Assembly (NCBI GenBank): GCA_964529035.1
Contig: CAZGUG010000011.1
Coordinates: 1 to 47,612 of the forward strand
Length of the DNA: 47,612 nt
From: CAZGUG01 sp964529035
Lineage (GTDB): Bacteria; Bacillota; Clostridia; Ch29
Direction: 5' to 3'
Below the pieces are notes generated by a model, which worked only from the letters and a program-made list of their open reading frames with translations, did no database searches and was not told where the DNA came from. The position numbers and the translations under genes are program-made. Within the stretch, counting starts at the first letter, position 1; each line of letters opens with the position of its first letter. Positions 34,458 to 43,474 of the stretch are shown piece by piece.

Positions 34458-35891
34458 CTACTGTTTTAGCAGCTGTTTCAGTATTTTGTTGACAAGGGCC
34501 GGGTTTGCCTTGCCCTTGGTCCGGCGCATGGTCTGGCCCACAAGGAAGCCCAGCGCTTTCCTGGTGCCCCCCCTGTAATCTTCAACAGACTGCGGGTTTT
34601 CCTCCATTACCTTCATGATTATATCGGTCAGCGCCTCTTCATCGCTTATCTGCGAAAGCCCCAGACGTTCCACCAGTTTCTTCGGCTGCTCGTTTGTTTC
34701 AAACATCTCTTCGAATACCTTCTTTGCAGCGGAGCTGCTCACCGTGCCGCCGTCCACCAGCTTCAAAAGGTCTGCCAGGTGCCCCGGCGGTATGGGTATT
34801 TGGTCGGCCTCAATGCCCTTTTCGTTCAGAAGGCGCATAAGCTCTCCCATAACCCAGTTGCTCACCGTCTTGGGCCCGCCGCCGTAACCTTTGACACACT
34901 CCTCAAAGAACACCGCCAGCGGCAGCGATGAGGTTATTACGCCGGCATCATATTCCGGCAGCCCCCATTCCCTTATATACCTTTCGTTCCTTACTTCCGG
35001 CAGTTCCGGAAGCTTCTGCCTTATGCCTCCTATATACCCTTCGTCCAGCACCACCGGTACCAGGTCGGGCTCCGGAAAGTACCTGTAATCATGGGCCTCT
35101 TCCTTGCTCCTTAAGGAAGTATTCTCCCCGGTTACATCATCCCATTTGCGGGTCTCCTGCAGCACTAAACCGCCGGATTCCAAAACCCCTATCTGCCTTT
35201 TGCTTTCGTTTTCTATGGCGTTAACCAACGCCCTGAAGGAGTTTAGGTTTTTCATCTCGGTCCTTGTACCAAGCTTTTCGGTTCCCTCTTCCCTCACCGA
35301 CAGGTTTACGTCAAACCTTAACGATCCCTCCTGCATCCTGCAGTCCGAAACACCGGTATACTCCAGAATCGACTTAATCTTTTCGGCATACAGCCGCGCT
35401 TCTTCCGCGCTCCTCATATCCGGTTCGGACACAATCTCAATAAGCGGCACCCCGCCCCTGTTATAGTCCACCAGGGTGCTGCCGTCTTCGGCCTCGTGCA
35501 GCAGCTTTCCAGCGTCCTCTTCAATATGTATCCGGGTTATGCCAATCCTTTTGCTTCCAAAGTCCCCCTTTACTTCCAGACAACCGTTTTTGCAAACCGG
35601 CTGGTCGTACTGGGAAATCTGGTACGCCTTGGGCAGGTCGGGGTAAAAGTAGTTTTTCCTGTCCAGCTTGCTGAATCTGCTTATCTCGCAGTTGGTGGCA
35701 AGCCCCGCCTTAACTGCGTATTCGATAACCTTCTTGTTGAGCACCGGCAGCGTCCCCGGAAGCCCTATGCACACCGGGCAGCATTGGGTGTTTTCCTCGC
35801 CGCCAAAGGCAGTGGTGCAGCCGCAAAATATTTTGGTATTGGTCGCCAGTTCGGCGTGTATTTCAAGCCCTATTACCGTTTCGTATTTCAT
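34458..35891 (-). CDS. gatB: aspartyl/glutamyl-tRNA amidotransferase subunit B
   Basis: GatB binds mischarged Glu-tRNA(Gln) or Asp-tRNA(Asn), phosphorylates the side chain and performs the amidation with ammonia from GatA. The 477 residues begin MKYETVIGLEIHAELATNTK, then CGCTTAFGGEENTQCCPVC with the zinc cysteines, and RKNYFYPDLPKAYQISQYD in the kinase part. The C-terminal YqeY-like domain ends LVNKILKQLLKQ. It is third in gatC-gatA-gatB, 15 bases after gatA. Confidence 0.97.
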   Translation of the reverse strand: MKYETVIGLEIHAELATNTKIFCGCTTAFGGEENTQCCPVCIGLPGTLPVLNKKVIEYAVKAGLATNCEISRFSKLDRKNYFYPDLPKAYQISQYDQPVCKNGCLEVKGDFGSKRIGITRIHIEEDAGKLLHEAEDGSTLVDYNRGGVPLIEIVSEPDMRSAEEARLYAEKIKSILEYTGVSDCRMQEGSLRFDVNLSVREEGTEKLGTRTEMKNLNSFRALVNAIENESKRQIGVLESGGLVLQETRKWDDVTGENTSLRSKEEAHDYRYFPEPDLVPVVLDEGYIGGIRQKLPELPEVRNERYIREWGLPEYDAGVITSSLPLAVFFEECVKGYGGGPKTVSNWVMGELMRLLNEKGIEADQIPIPPGHLADLLKLVDGGTVSSSAAKKVFEEMFETNEQPKKLVERLGLSQISDEEALTDIIMKVMEENPQSVEDYRGGTRKALGFLVGQTMRRTKGKANPALVNKILKQLLKQ

Positions 35892-35906
35892 GCTTTATCG
35901 CCTCCT

Positions 35907-37361
35907 TCACACCTGCGGGTGCTCTTTATGGAATTCGGTACTGCTCTCATAGGCATATCCCGCCCGAAGCAGTGTGTGCTCGGCAAAGGGTTTGCCTATG
36001 AACTGCAGGCCCACCGGCAGATTATCCGCAAAACCGCAGGGAACAGAGAGCGCCGGCAGCCCGGCGGTATTTACCGGAATGGTGTATGCATCAAAAAGAT
36101 ACATCTGCAGCGGGTCGTCGGTTTTTTCGCCCGCCCTGAAGGCCACGGTAGGCGTAGTCGGACATACCAGTACGTCATAGTCTTCAAAGACCCTTTCAAA
36201 ATCTTTCTTTACAAGGGTTCTTACCTTCTGCGCCTTTTTATAATACGCATCGTAATAACCCGAGCTCAAAGCATAGGTCCCCAGCATAATCCGCCGTTTT
36301 ACCTCTTCACCGAACCCTTCGCTTCTTGTCTTTATAAACAGGTCGTCAAGGTCCCGGCAGCCTTCGGCCCTGTAGCCGTACCTTATGCCATCATACCGGG
36401 CCAGGTTTGAACTGGCCTCCGCCGATGAAATAATATAATACGCCGACAGTGCATAATCGGTATGGGGCAGAGACACTTCATCGCATACCGCCCCCAGCCC
36501 TTCAAGGACCCCAATGGCTTCTGTAACCCTGTCCCTTACCCCCGGCTGGATACCCCCGCCGAAGTATTCGGAAGGGATGCCTATCCTCATGCCCTTTATA
36601 CCCTTTTCCAGGCCGGTTTCAAAGTCCGGCACCTCCACATCCGCCGAAGTTGAATCCCGCCTGTCGTAACCGCATATTTGGTTTAAAACAAACGCACAGT
36701 CCCTGACGTCCCTTGTTATCGGCCCTACCTGGTCCAAAGACGATGCAAAGGCCACAATACCGTACCGGGATACCCTGCCGTAGGTGGGTTTCATGCCCAC
36801 CACACCGCACAGCGCCGCCGGCTGTCTTATCGACCCGCCGGTATCCGAACCCAGCGCAAAGGAAGCCATGCCTGCAGCCACCGCCGCCGCCGAGCCTCCG
36901 CTGGAGCCGCCGGAAACCCTGTCTTGGTCCCAGGGATTGCACGTTCTTCCAAAAGCAGAGTTTTCTGTGGAAGAGCCCATGGCAAACTCGTCCAGGTTTG
37001 TCTTGCCCACCAGCACACTTCCCGCCTGCTGCAGCTTCTCATATACGCAGGCACTGTATGGCGGCACGAAGTTTTCCAGCATTTTTGACGCACAGGTAGT
37101 GGGTATGTCCTGGGTACACATATTGTCCTTTAACGCCATGGGTATACCGGTAAGCGGCGGCAGCTTGCCGTCCTTTTTCAGCCTCCGGTCGGTCCTGCGC
37201 GCCTCTTCCAGGGCCCTTTCCGCCGTTACCGTTATGTAGGAGCCTATTTTTTTATCCAGTTTTTCTATCCTACCCAAAACCGAGCTTACCGTCTCCTCGG
37301 CGCTTACTTCTCTGTTTCTTATCCTTTCTGACAGTTCACGGGCTGTCATATAATGCAGCAT
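35907..37361 (-). CDS. gatA: aspartyl/glutamyl-tRNA amidotransferase subunit A
   Basis: GatA is the amidase that frees ammonia from glutamine. The amidase-signature Ser-cisSer-Lys triad is present: GIPMALKDNM (Lys), GSSGGSAAAVAAGM and LGSDTGGSIRQPAALCG (serines). The 484 residues are full length. It is second of the operon, 19 bases after gatC. Confidence 0.97.
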   Translation of the reverse strand: MLHYMTARELSERIRNREVSAEETVSSVLGRIEKLDKKIGSYITVTAERALEEARRTDRRLKKDGKLPPLTGIPMALKDNMCTQDIPTTCASKMLENFVPPYSACVYEKLQQAGSVLVGKTNLDEFAMGSSTENSAFGRTCNPWDQDRVSGGSSGGSAAAVAAGMASFALGSDTGGSIRQPAALCGVVGMKPTYGRVSRYGIVAFASSLDQVGPITRDVRDCAFVLNQICGYDRRDSTSADVEVPDFETGLEKGIKGMRIGIPSEYFGGGIQPGVRDRVTEAIGVLEGLGAVCDEVSLPHTDYALSAYYIISSAEASSNLARYDGIRYGYRAEGCRDLDDLFIKTRSEGFGEEVKRRIMLGTYALSSGYYDAYYKKAQKVRTLVKKDFERVFEDYDVLVCPTTPTVAFRAGEKTDDPLQMYLFDAYTIPVNTAGLPALSVPCGFADNLPVGLQFIGKPFAEHTLLRAGYAYESSTEFHKEHPQV

Positions 37362-37380
37362 ATGTCTATTACCTCCAATC

Positions 37381-37662
37381 CTAAATCACCCTGGGTACCC
37401 TGTAGCATCCCTTTAGTACGTCCGGTGCATTCTCAAGAATTTTTTCCCTTTCCATCGAGGGCTCTACCGTATCTTCCCTGTATACATTTCTTAACGGCAG
37501 AATATGGGCGGTGGGCTCCACCGAATCGGTGTCCACCTTTGAGAGCTGCTTCGCATATTCCAATATATCGCCAAGGGTTTTTGTAAAGACTTCCTTCTCA
37601 TCCTCTGTAAACTCCAGCTTGGCAAGTCCGGCAACATATTCGACGTCTTTTTTTGTTATCAC
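37381..37662 (-). CDS. gatC: aspartyl/glutamyl-tRNA amidotransferase subunit C
   Basis: The 93-residue protein is the small subunit that wraps around GatA and joins it to GatB. VEYVAGLAKLEFTEDEKEVF at the N terminus and VEPTAHILPLRNVYREDTVE in the second half are the conserved parts. It follows ligA by 29 bases on the same strand. Confidence 0.96.
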   Translation of the reverse strand: MITKKDVEYVAGLAKLEFTEDEKEVFTKTLGDILEYAKQLSKVDTDSVEPTAHILPLRNVYREDTVEPSMEREKILENAPDVLKGCYRVPRVI

Positions 37663-37691
37663 GTTTTCACCTCCGTCAGATTTCCTGTAGT

Positions 37692-39704
37692 TTAATCCAT
37701 TCTGCCAATAAGGCTTATAAACTCCTTTTCATCAATAACCATGACCCCGAGCTTTCTGGCCTTGTCCAGCTTGCTGCCGGGGTTTTCCCCCGCCAGCAGG
37801 TAATCGGTACTTTTGCTGACGCTTGAAGTAACCCTACCCCCCAGGTCCTCAATTATATCCGAAGCTTCACTTCGCGTATAACCCTCCAGGGTTCCGGTGA
37901 GCACAAACGCAAGGCCGGAAAGCGTCTTCGGCGTATCGCCTTCCTTTCTGCCTTCGGTCATCATAACTCCCGCTTCTTTAAGTTTATCGATGAATTCCGT
38001 GTTCTGGCGCTGCTTAAAAAATGCAACTATACTTTGGGCCATTACGCTTCCTATCTCGGGTATGCCTGTAAGCTGCCTTTCATCGGCATTTCTCAATGCG
38101 TCCATGCTGCCGAAATGCTGTGCCAGCAGCGCCGCCGCCCTTGCTCCCACAAAGGGTATTCCCAGAGCCGTTATTACCCGGGATAGCCCCCTTGTCTTGG
38201 AACCTTCCACTGCAGCAAGCATATTTTCCACCGATTTTGACCCCAGGCCCTCAAGCTTTGCGAGTTCTTCCTGTTTGTCCTTTAACCGGTAAAGGTCGGA
38301 AGCGTCCCTTATAAAGCCCTTCTCCAGCAGCTTTTCTATGACAGAGGGCCCCAGCCCCGATATATCCATCGCATCCCGGGACACAAAATGTATAATGCTC
38401 CGTGTGATTTTAGCTGGACAGGCTATACCGGTACAGCGGGTGGCGGCCTCCCCTTCAGCCCTTACCGCATCCGACCCGCATTCGGGACATTTGTCCGGCA
38501 TTCTGAACTGTCTCTCGCCGCCGGTTCTTTCCGATTTAATTACCTCTGTAACCTCGGGTATTATATCCCCGGCTTTTTTTACCAGCACCCGGTCCCCTAT
38601 CCTAATATCCTTGTCCCTGATGTAATCCTCGTTGTGCAGCGTTGCCCTTCCCACCGTGGACCCGGAAATCCTGACCGGCTCCAGTATGGCGGTGGGGGTG
38701 AGGGCCCCGGTCCTGCCCACCTGTATGATTATTTCCTTAACCCTTGTCTCCTCTGCCTGCGCCGGGAATTTGTATGCTATCGCCCACCGTGGATTTTTGC
38801 TGGTGGCGCCCAGTATCTCCCTCTGCCTTAGGGAGTTTACCTTTATCACAATACCGTCTATCTCAAAGGGAAGGGTATCCCTTTTCTGCTGCCAGTCCAT
38901 GCAGCATTCTATCACATCTTCCATGCTTTGAAAAACCCTATACTCGGGGCTTATTTTAAATCCCTGGTCTTTGAGATATTCCAGCCCTTCGGTATGGGTT
39001 GAAATTTCCTTTTCTTCCATGTACTCAAGGTTGAATATGAATATATCAAGGGGTCGGGCTGCGGTCACCGCCGGGTCCAGCTGACGCAAAGAGCCCGCCG
39101 CCGCATTCCTCGGGTTTGCAAAGGTATTAAGGCCCTTATCCTGCTGCATGCTGTTCAGCCTTTCAAACCCGTCGGTAGGCATAAACACCTCACCCCTTGC
39201 CTCCAGGCTGACCTCTTCCTTAAGCCTTAGAGGTATGGTCTTTATGGTCCTTAGGTTTGCCGTCACGTCCTCGCCAACCACACCGTCTCCACGGGTGGCT
39301 CCCCTTTCAAAGATGCCCTTGTTATATGTAAGGGCCACCGACAGCCCGTCTATCTTAAACTCGGTTATGTATTCCACGCCGCCGCCAACTGCACTCTTCA
39401 CCCTTCTGTCAAAGTCCCAAAGCTCCCCTTCACCGAAGGCGTTGGCAAGGCTTAAAAGCGGCGTTGAATGCATCACCTTGGGAAACCGCTCGGAAGCCTT
39501 GCCTCCCACCCTCATGGTGGGCGAATAGGGCGTAACAAGCTGGGGGTGCTCATCCTCCAGCTGCTGCAGTTCGCGCATAAGTCCATCAAACTCATAGTCG
39601 GAAACTGCCGGGTCGTCCAGTACGTAGTACCTGTAATTATGGTGTTCTATCTGCTGCCTTAATTCTTCCACCCTTTTTTGTGCCCGCTCCACCGACCGTT
39701 CCAT
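37692..39704 (-). CDS. ligA: NAD-dependent DNA ligase
   Basis: LigA seals nicks in replication and repair. The 670 residues carry the N-terminal Ia domain, the adenylation motif EFKIDGLS (lysine near residue 115), an OB fold, the four-cysteine zinc site CPECGSDA...CTGIACP (about 410-435), helix-hairpin-helix repeats and a C-terminal BRCT domain (TLSGLAFVLTGTLEGYTRSE). AAGGGGTGG precedes the ATG. The order pcrA, ArsA-like, ligA, gatCAB on one strand with short gaps suggests a long operon. Confidence 0.97.
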   Translation of the reverse strand: MERSVERAQKRVEELRQQIEHHNYRYYVLDDPAVSDYEFDGLMRELQQLEDEHPQLVTPYSPTMRVGGKASERFPKVMHSTPLLSLANAFGEGELWDFDRRVKSAVGGGVEYITEFKIDGLSVALTYNKGIFERGATRGDGVVGEDVTANLRTIKTIPLRLKEEVSLEARGEVFMPTDGFERLNSMQQDKGLNTFANPRNAAAGSLRQLDPAVTAARPLDIFIFNLEYMEEKEISTHTEGLEYLKDQGFKISPEYRVFQSMEDVIECCMDWQQKRDTLPFEIDGIVIKVNSLRQREILGATSKNPRWAIAYKFPAQAEETRVKEIIIQVGRTGALTPTAILEPVRISGSTVGRATLHNEDYIRDKDIRIGDRVLVKKAGDIIPEVTEVIKSERTGGERQFRMPDKCPECGSDAVRAEGEAATRCTGIACPAKITRSIIHFVSRDAMDISGLGPSVIEKLLEKGFIRDASDLYRLKDKQEELAKLEGLGSKSVENMLAAVEGSKTRGLSRVITALGIPFVGARAAALLAQHFGSMDALRNADERQLTGIPEIGSVMAQSIVAFFKQRQNTEFIDKLKEAGVMMTEGRKEGDTPKTLSGLAFVLTGTLEGYTRSEASDIIEDLGGRVTSSVSKSTDYLLAGENPGSKLDKARKLGVMVIDEKEFISLIGRMD

Positions 39705-39715
39705 AAATCCACCCC

Positions 39716-40660
39716 TTACCCGAAAATCTTTGCAACACGGTCTATGCTCTCGTAACCGCTTATATCGTATTCCATCAGAGGTATCCTGTACAAAATCCTG
39801 CCTCCGAATTTTTGCTCTATCTCCTTCATGTACACGTCTTCAACCTCTTTTCGCTTTCTGAAAAACTCGCTGTCGGACTTTTCCGGCAGAATACGGTTTA
39901 TTATTATCCCCTCCACCGGTATGCCGTTCCTTTCCAAAAATCCCACCGCCTTTTCGGTCTCCAGTATCGGCAGCTGCTGGGCGTTTAAAACGAATACAAA
40001 ACCCGCCCTCCTGTTGTCTACCAGGAAACCCCTTGCCTTTTCAAACTGCTGTTTTCTGTCTGAAAGCAGTTTCAATACCGGGTCATCCTTTACCCTTTCT
40101 TCCAGTGATTTGTCCACCACCGATACCATTTTCATCATCTCGTTAACATTTTCGCGCCGCTCGATCATGCTCTGCAGCCACCGGCCCATAAGCTCGGGCA
40201 GCGACAAGAGCCTCAGTGTATGGCCGGTGGGCGCCGTATCGAACACCACCCTCTGGTATTCGGTACCCACCAAATCTATTATTTCGATGAACCTGTCAAA
40301 AATAGCGGCCTCTTCGGCACCGGGGGAATGATAGGCGGCGTCCAGCTGCCGCTGTATCTCGGCTGCTATATTCGCGCTGAAGCCGCTCTGCATCTGTTCC
40401 TTTATCCTGTTTATATACCTTCTGCTCTCTGTCTCGGGGTCTATTTCAATGCCGTAAAGATTATCGTCAAGCCTTTGGGGCGAATCCCCCAGCTTTACCT
40501 GGAATATCTGGCCCAGCGAATGGGCGGGGTCGGTCGAGAGCACCAGCGTTTTATAGCCCTTCCTGGCAAGGCTTAGCGAGTACGCGGATGAGCACGTGGT
40601 CTTGCCCACCCCGCCCTTGCCGCCAAAGAATATTATTTCCTTGTCCATAAGACCTGGCAT
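39716..40660 (-). CDS. ArsA/GET3-type ATPase
   Basis: The 314-residue protein has a deviant Walker A motif GGKGGVGKTT at residues 13-22, STDPAHSLGQ (switch/A-loop), VVFDTAPTGHTLRLLSLPEL and a NRILPEKSDSEFFRKRK region. All belong to the ArsA/GET3 family. There is one ATPase domain, so it resembles GET3 or bacterial single-domain ArsA, which handle membrane proteins or act with metalloid pumps. No ars gene is near, so an arsenite role is not supported. I chose ATG 40660 because GGAAGGGG lies upstream; earlier ATG codons at 40681 and 40678 lie in or before that site. The gene is 17 bases after a small partner gene. Confidence 0.88.
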   Translation of the reverse strand: MPGLMDKEIIFFGGKGGVGKTTCSSAYSLSLARKGYKTLVLSTDPAHSLGQIFQVKLGDSPQRLDDNLYGIEIDPETESRRYINRIKEQMQSGFSANIAAEIQRQLDAAYHSPGAEEAAIFDRFIEIIDLVGTEYQRVVFDTAPTGHTLRLLSLPELMGRWLQSMIERRENVNEMMKMVSVVDKSLEERVKDDPVLKLLSDRKQQFEKARGFLVDNRRAGFVFVLNAQQLPILETEKAVGFLERNGIPVEGIIINRILPEKSDSEFFRKRKEVEDVYMKEIEQKFGGRILYRIPLMEYDISGYESIDRVAKIFG

Positions 40661-40677
40661 AATACTATCCCCTTCCA

Positions 40678-40977
40678 TCAATGGAAATTATATTTTTCAA
40701 ACTGTTCGCTCAGTATATCCTTCTTGTCCGCCATACGCATCTCCCAGCCCTCCAGCTCGCCGACCATATAGGGCAAAAGCTCCAGCGTATAGTAGGAAGC
40801 CGGGGAGGGTATGCCTAAAAAATCCGAAAAACAAAGCAGCATGAAATAGTCGTCGCCGTCCAGGGCATCCTTCCTTATAATACGGACAGAGTTTTCCCTG
40901 GCACCTTCGAAAAACCCGCGGTTTACATCCGACAGGAATTTCAGACAGTTCTTAACGGTATCCTTTACCTTTCCCAT
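40678..40977 (-). CDS. hypothetical protein, 99 residues, partner of ArsA-like ATPase
   Basis: The product is soluble and helical, with FLSDVNRGFFEGARENSVRI in the first part and a proline/tyrosine stretch (GIPSPASYYTLELLPYMVGE) that may bind a hydrophobic partner. It begins 22 bases after pcrA and ends 17 bases before the ArsA-type ATPase, so all three are likely in one transcript. No family is recognised. A co-chaperone or regulator of the ATPase is plausible from position alone. Confidence 0.65.
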   Translation of the reverse strand: MGKVKDTVKNCLKFLSDVNRGFFEGARENSVRIIRKDALDGDDYFMLLCFSDFLGIPSPASYYTLELLPYMVGELEGWEMRMADKKDILSEQFEKYNFH

Positions 40978-40999
40978 AGGTTTTACCCCCTTCTATCCC

Positions 41000-43210
41000 T
41001 TAATTCAAAGCCTTAAGCGGCGCCACCGACGCCAGAACCTTTTTAACCCCGAGCCCGGGGAATGCAATGGTTATTTCGGTATCGTTTCCCTTATCCTCCG
41101 CCTTTATTATAGTGCCCATGCCCCATACCTTGTGCCGGACACGGCTGCCCGGCCTGTAATGTCCCTTTCCGCTTCCCGCCTGACCATGCCCCGGCGCATC
41201 TTCGGCCCGGGCCGGCATTTTCGTGGATAACGACAGCCCGGCAGGGATTTGCACCGGCACTATACTTTCTGCGACTTCGCCATTTCCCACAAACTCAAGC
41301 AGCATTTCCGGTATCTCCTTCAAAAACCTTGAAGGAAGGCTTATATTCGTACGTCCGTACAGCGTTCTGCATTCTGCATGGGTAAGGTACAGAACTTCCT
41401 CCGCCCTTGTCATGCCCACATAGCACAGCCGCCTTTCCTCCTCCAGCTCTTCCGGCTGGTCTATCGCCCTGGACAGCGGAAATATTCCGTCTTCCATCCC
41501 GGTGATGAAGACCACTGGGAATTCCAGCCCCTTGGCACTGTGCAGCGTCATAAGGGTAACGCCCTCTCCCTCGTCCAGGTTGTCGGTCTCGGATACAAGG
41601 GCTATGCTTTCAAGGAACTCCGAAAGGGTACCTTCCCCTTCCTGGGTTTCTTCAAATGCCACCGCCGCCGAAACGAATTCCCGGATGTTTTCCAGCCTGC
41701 TCCTGGCTTCTATTGTACCCTCATCCTCCAGGGCCTTTACATACCCGGTCCTGTCAAGCACCTCCGAGAGCAGTGCCACCACCGTGTATTTGTCCTTCAT
41801 TCCGAGTAGGCCCTCCATCATATCAACAAATTCCCGCACCCGGTTGGCCGGGCCGGCGGCAGTGCACACGGCCTCTTCCACGCACGCCATGGCCCGGTAA
41901 AGGCTTATTTCCCGCCGGGATGCGTACTGCTGCAATCCTTCCATGGTTTTATCGCCTATACCCCTTCGCGGCCGATTTACTATCCTTTTAAGCGAAACAT
42001 CGTCATCGGGGTTGAGTATAACCCTTAGATAGGCGATTATATCCTTTATCTCCTTCCTTTGATAAAACGCAAGGCTCCCTACCACCCTGTAGGGGACCGC
42101 CCGGTTTACAAAGGCTTCCTCCAGTACCCTGGACTGGGCGTTGGTCCTGTACAGCACCGCAATATCTGCCAGCTTCCTGCCCTCTTCGGCACAAAGCCGC
42201 ATGGCCTCACATACCACAAACTCGGCTTCCCGTCTTTCGGTACTTGTTCTTCGGCATCTTATCCGGTACCCTTCCATTTTGTCGGTCCACAGCTTCTTTT
42301 GCTTCCTTCGGCTGTTGTTCGTTATTACGCAGTTGGCGGCCTCGAGAATATTGCCGGTGGAGCGGTAATTCTGCTCCAGCTTAATTACCGTCGCTTCCGG
42401 GTAGTCCACTTCAAAGTCAAGTATGTTTGCAATGTTTGCTCCCCTGAATTTGTATATCGACTGGTCGTCGTCACCAACCACGCACAGGTTCCTGTGGTTT
42501 TTTGAAAGAAGGTGCACCAGTTTGTACTGGGGCGTGTTGGTGTCCTGGTACTCGTCCACCAGGACATACCTGAACTTGTTCTGGTAAAAATCAAGCACTT
42601 CGGGTGCTTGGCTAAAAAGCTGCACCGTCTTGAGTATCAAATCGTCAAAGTCAAGGGCGTTGTTCGACTTGAGCTTCTTCTGGTACAGCCGGTACACCCG
42701 GCCAATCTGCTCATCGGAAAAACTGCCGTCCGACAGAGCGATAAACTCCTCCGGTGACTGCAGGTTATCCTTTGCCCTGCCTATTGTCGCCAGCACCTTC
42801 TTGGGCGAAAAATCCCTTTCGTTTATATTAAGTTCCCTCAAACAGTCCTTTACAAGCACCTGCCCGTCGGAAGTATCGTATATAACAAAATTTTTGTCAT
42901 ACCCGATTTTTTCTATATCATGCCTTAATATACGCACGCAGGCCGAATGAAACGTACTGACCCACATAAAACGGTTCTCTTCTTCCAAAAGCTTTAATAC
43001 CCTTTCCTTCATCTCCCCGGCCGCCTTGTTGGTAAAGGTTATGGCCAGTATGCTGCCGGGGTGTATTCCCTTCTCCCTTATCAGATACGCTATCCGGTGC
43101 GTCAGTACCCTTGTCTTGCCCGACCCGGCTCCCGCCAGTACCAGAAGGGGACCCTCGGTTGTCGTCACGGCCTTTTTCTGCTGCGGGTTTAGTCCGTCCA
43201 GTAATTCCAA
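41000..43210 (-). CDS. pcrA: UvrD/PcrA-family DNA helicase
   Basis: A superfamily 1 3'-5' helicase for repair and plasmid replication. Motifs in order: LVLAGAGSGKTRVLTHR (Walker A, I), ITFTNKAAGEMKER (Ia), LVDEYQDTNTPQYKL (II), VVGDDDQSIYKFRGA (III), LEQNYRST (IV), VTLMTLHSAKGLEFPVVFIT (V) and VGMTRAEEVLYLTHA (VI). The C terminus has the SRVRHKVWGMGTII region that binds RNA polymerase in PcrA. I chose TTG 43210 since AAGGGGAG is seven bases upstream and the product then begins MELLDGLNPQQKKAV; the TTG at 43249 lacks a ribosome site. Length is 736 residues. Confidence 0.95.
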   Translation of the reverse strand: MELLDGLNPQQKKAVTTTEGPLLVLAGAGSGKTRVLTHRIAYLIREKGIHPGSILAITFTNKAAGEMKERVLKLLEEENRFMWVSTFHSACVRILRHDIEKIGYDKNFVIYDTSDGQVLVKDCLRELNINERDFSPKKVLATIGRAKDNLQSPEEFIALSDGSFSDEQIGRVYRLYQKKLKSNNALDFDDLILKTVQLFSQAPEVLDFYQNKFRYVLVDEYQDTNTPQYKLVHLLSKNHRNLCVVGDDDQSIYKFRGANIANILDFEVDYPEATVIKLEQNYRSTGNILEAANCVITNNSRRKQKKLWTDKMEGYRIRCRRTSTERREAEFVVCEAMRLCAEEGRKLADIAVLYRTNAQSRVLEEAFVNRAVPYRVVGSLAFYQRKEIKDIIAYLRVILNPDDDVSLKRIVNRPRRGIGDKTMEGLQQYASRREISLYRAMACVEEAVCTAAGPANRVREFVDMMEGLLGMKDKYTVVALLSEVLDRTGYVKALEDEGTIEARSRLENIREFVSAAVAFEETQEGEGTLSEFLESIALVSETDNLDEGEGVTLMTLHSAKGLEFPVVFITGMEDGIFPLSRAIDQPEELEEERRLCYVGMTRAEEVLYLTHAECRTLYGRTNISLPSRFLKEIPEMLLEFVGNGEVAESIVPVQIPAGLSLSTKMPARAEDAPGHGQAGSGKGHYRPGSRVRHKVWGMGTIIKAEDKGNDTEITIAFPGLGVKKVLASVAPLKALN

Positions 43211-43290
43211 TATGCTTCTCCCCTTAAATTCGTCTTTTGTCTCTTTCAATTATTTTACCACAAAACCCCGCCCGCATAAATAACAAACAG

Positions 43291-43348
43291 CAGACAGGGG
43301 GACGGTTCTCGTGTCTTAAGCAGACAGGGGGACGGTTCTCGTGTCTTA
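43291..43348. repeat. tandem REP-like repeat with core GGGACGGTTCT
   Basis: A 28-base unit (CAGACAGGGGGACGGTTCTC plus eight bases) occurs twice with a 30-base period at 43291 and 43321, with no unique spacer. The core is the reverse complement of the repeats at 34384-34444. It lies between pcrA and the A+T-rich MurE-like/MraY/ArgC cluster. Confidence 0.75.
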
Positions 43349-43435
43349 TGAAGGCTCATTTCAACACCCTCTACATTTTCTTTGGGTGGGACGGTGTTTT
43401 CGGGGGGGATAGCTTTTTTTTCTTCGTTACAATGA

Positions 43436-43441
43436 TATAAT
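43436..43441 (+). promoter_or_regulatory. possible -10 box for the MurE-like/MraY/ArgC cluster
   Basis: A perfect TATAAT lies 33 bases before the MurE-like start. The bases at -35 are a T run and do not match well, so this is only a weak promoter candidate. Confidence 0.3.
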
Positions 43442-43474
43442 GATGTTAGAGGGCTTATGCAAGGAGGCTTACAA

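Noticed and set aside
39716..40660. Arsenic-resistance locus
   Set aside because: Only the ATPase is ArsA-like; no arsB, arsC, arsR or arsD is near.
43291..43348. Tandem 28-base repeats as a small CRISPR array
   Set aside because: Only two units with two bases between them, no spacers and no cas genes.
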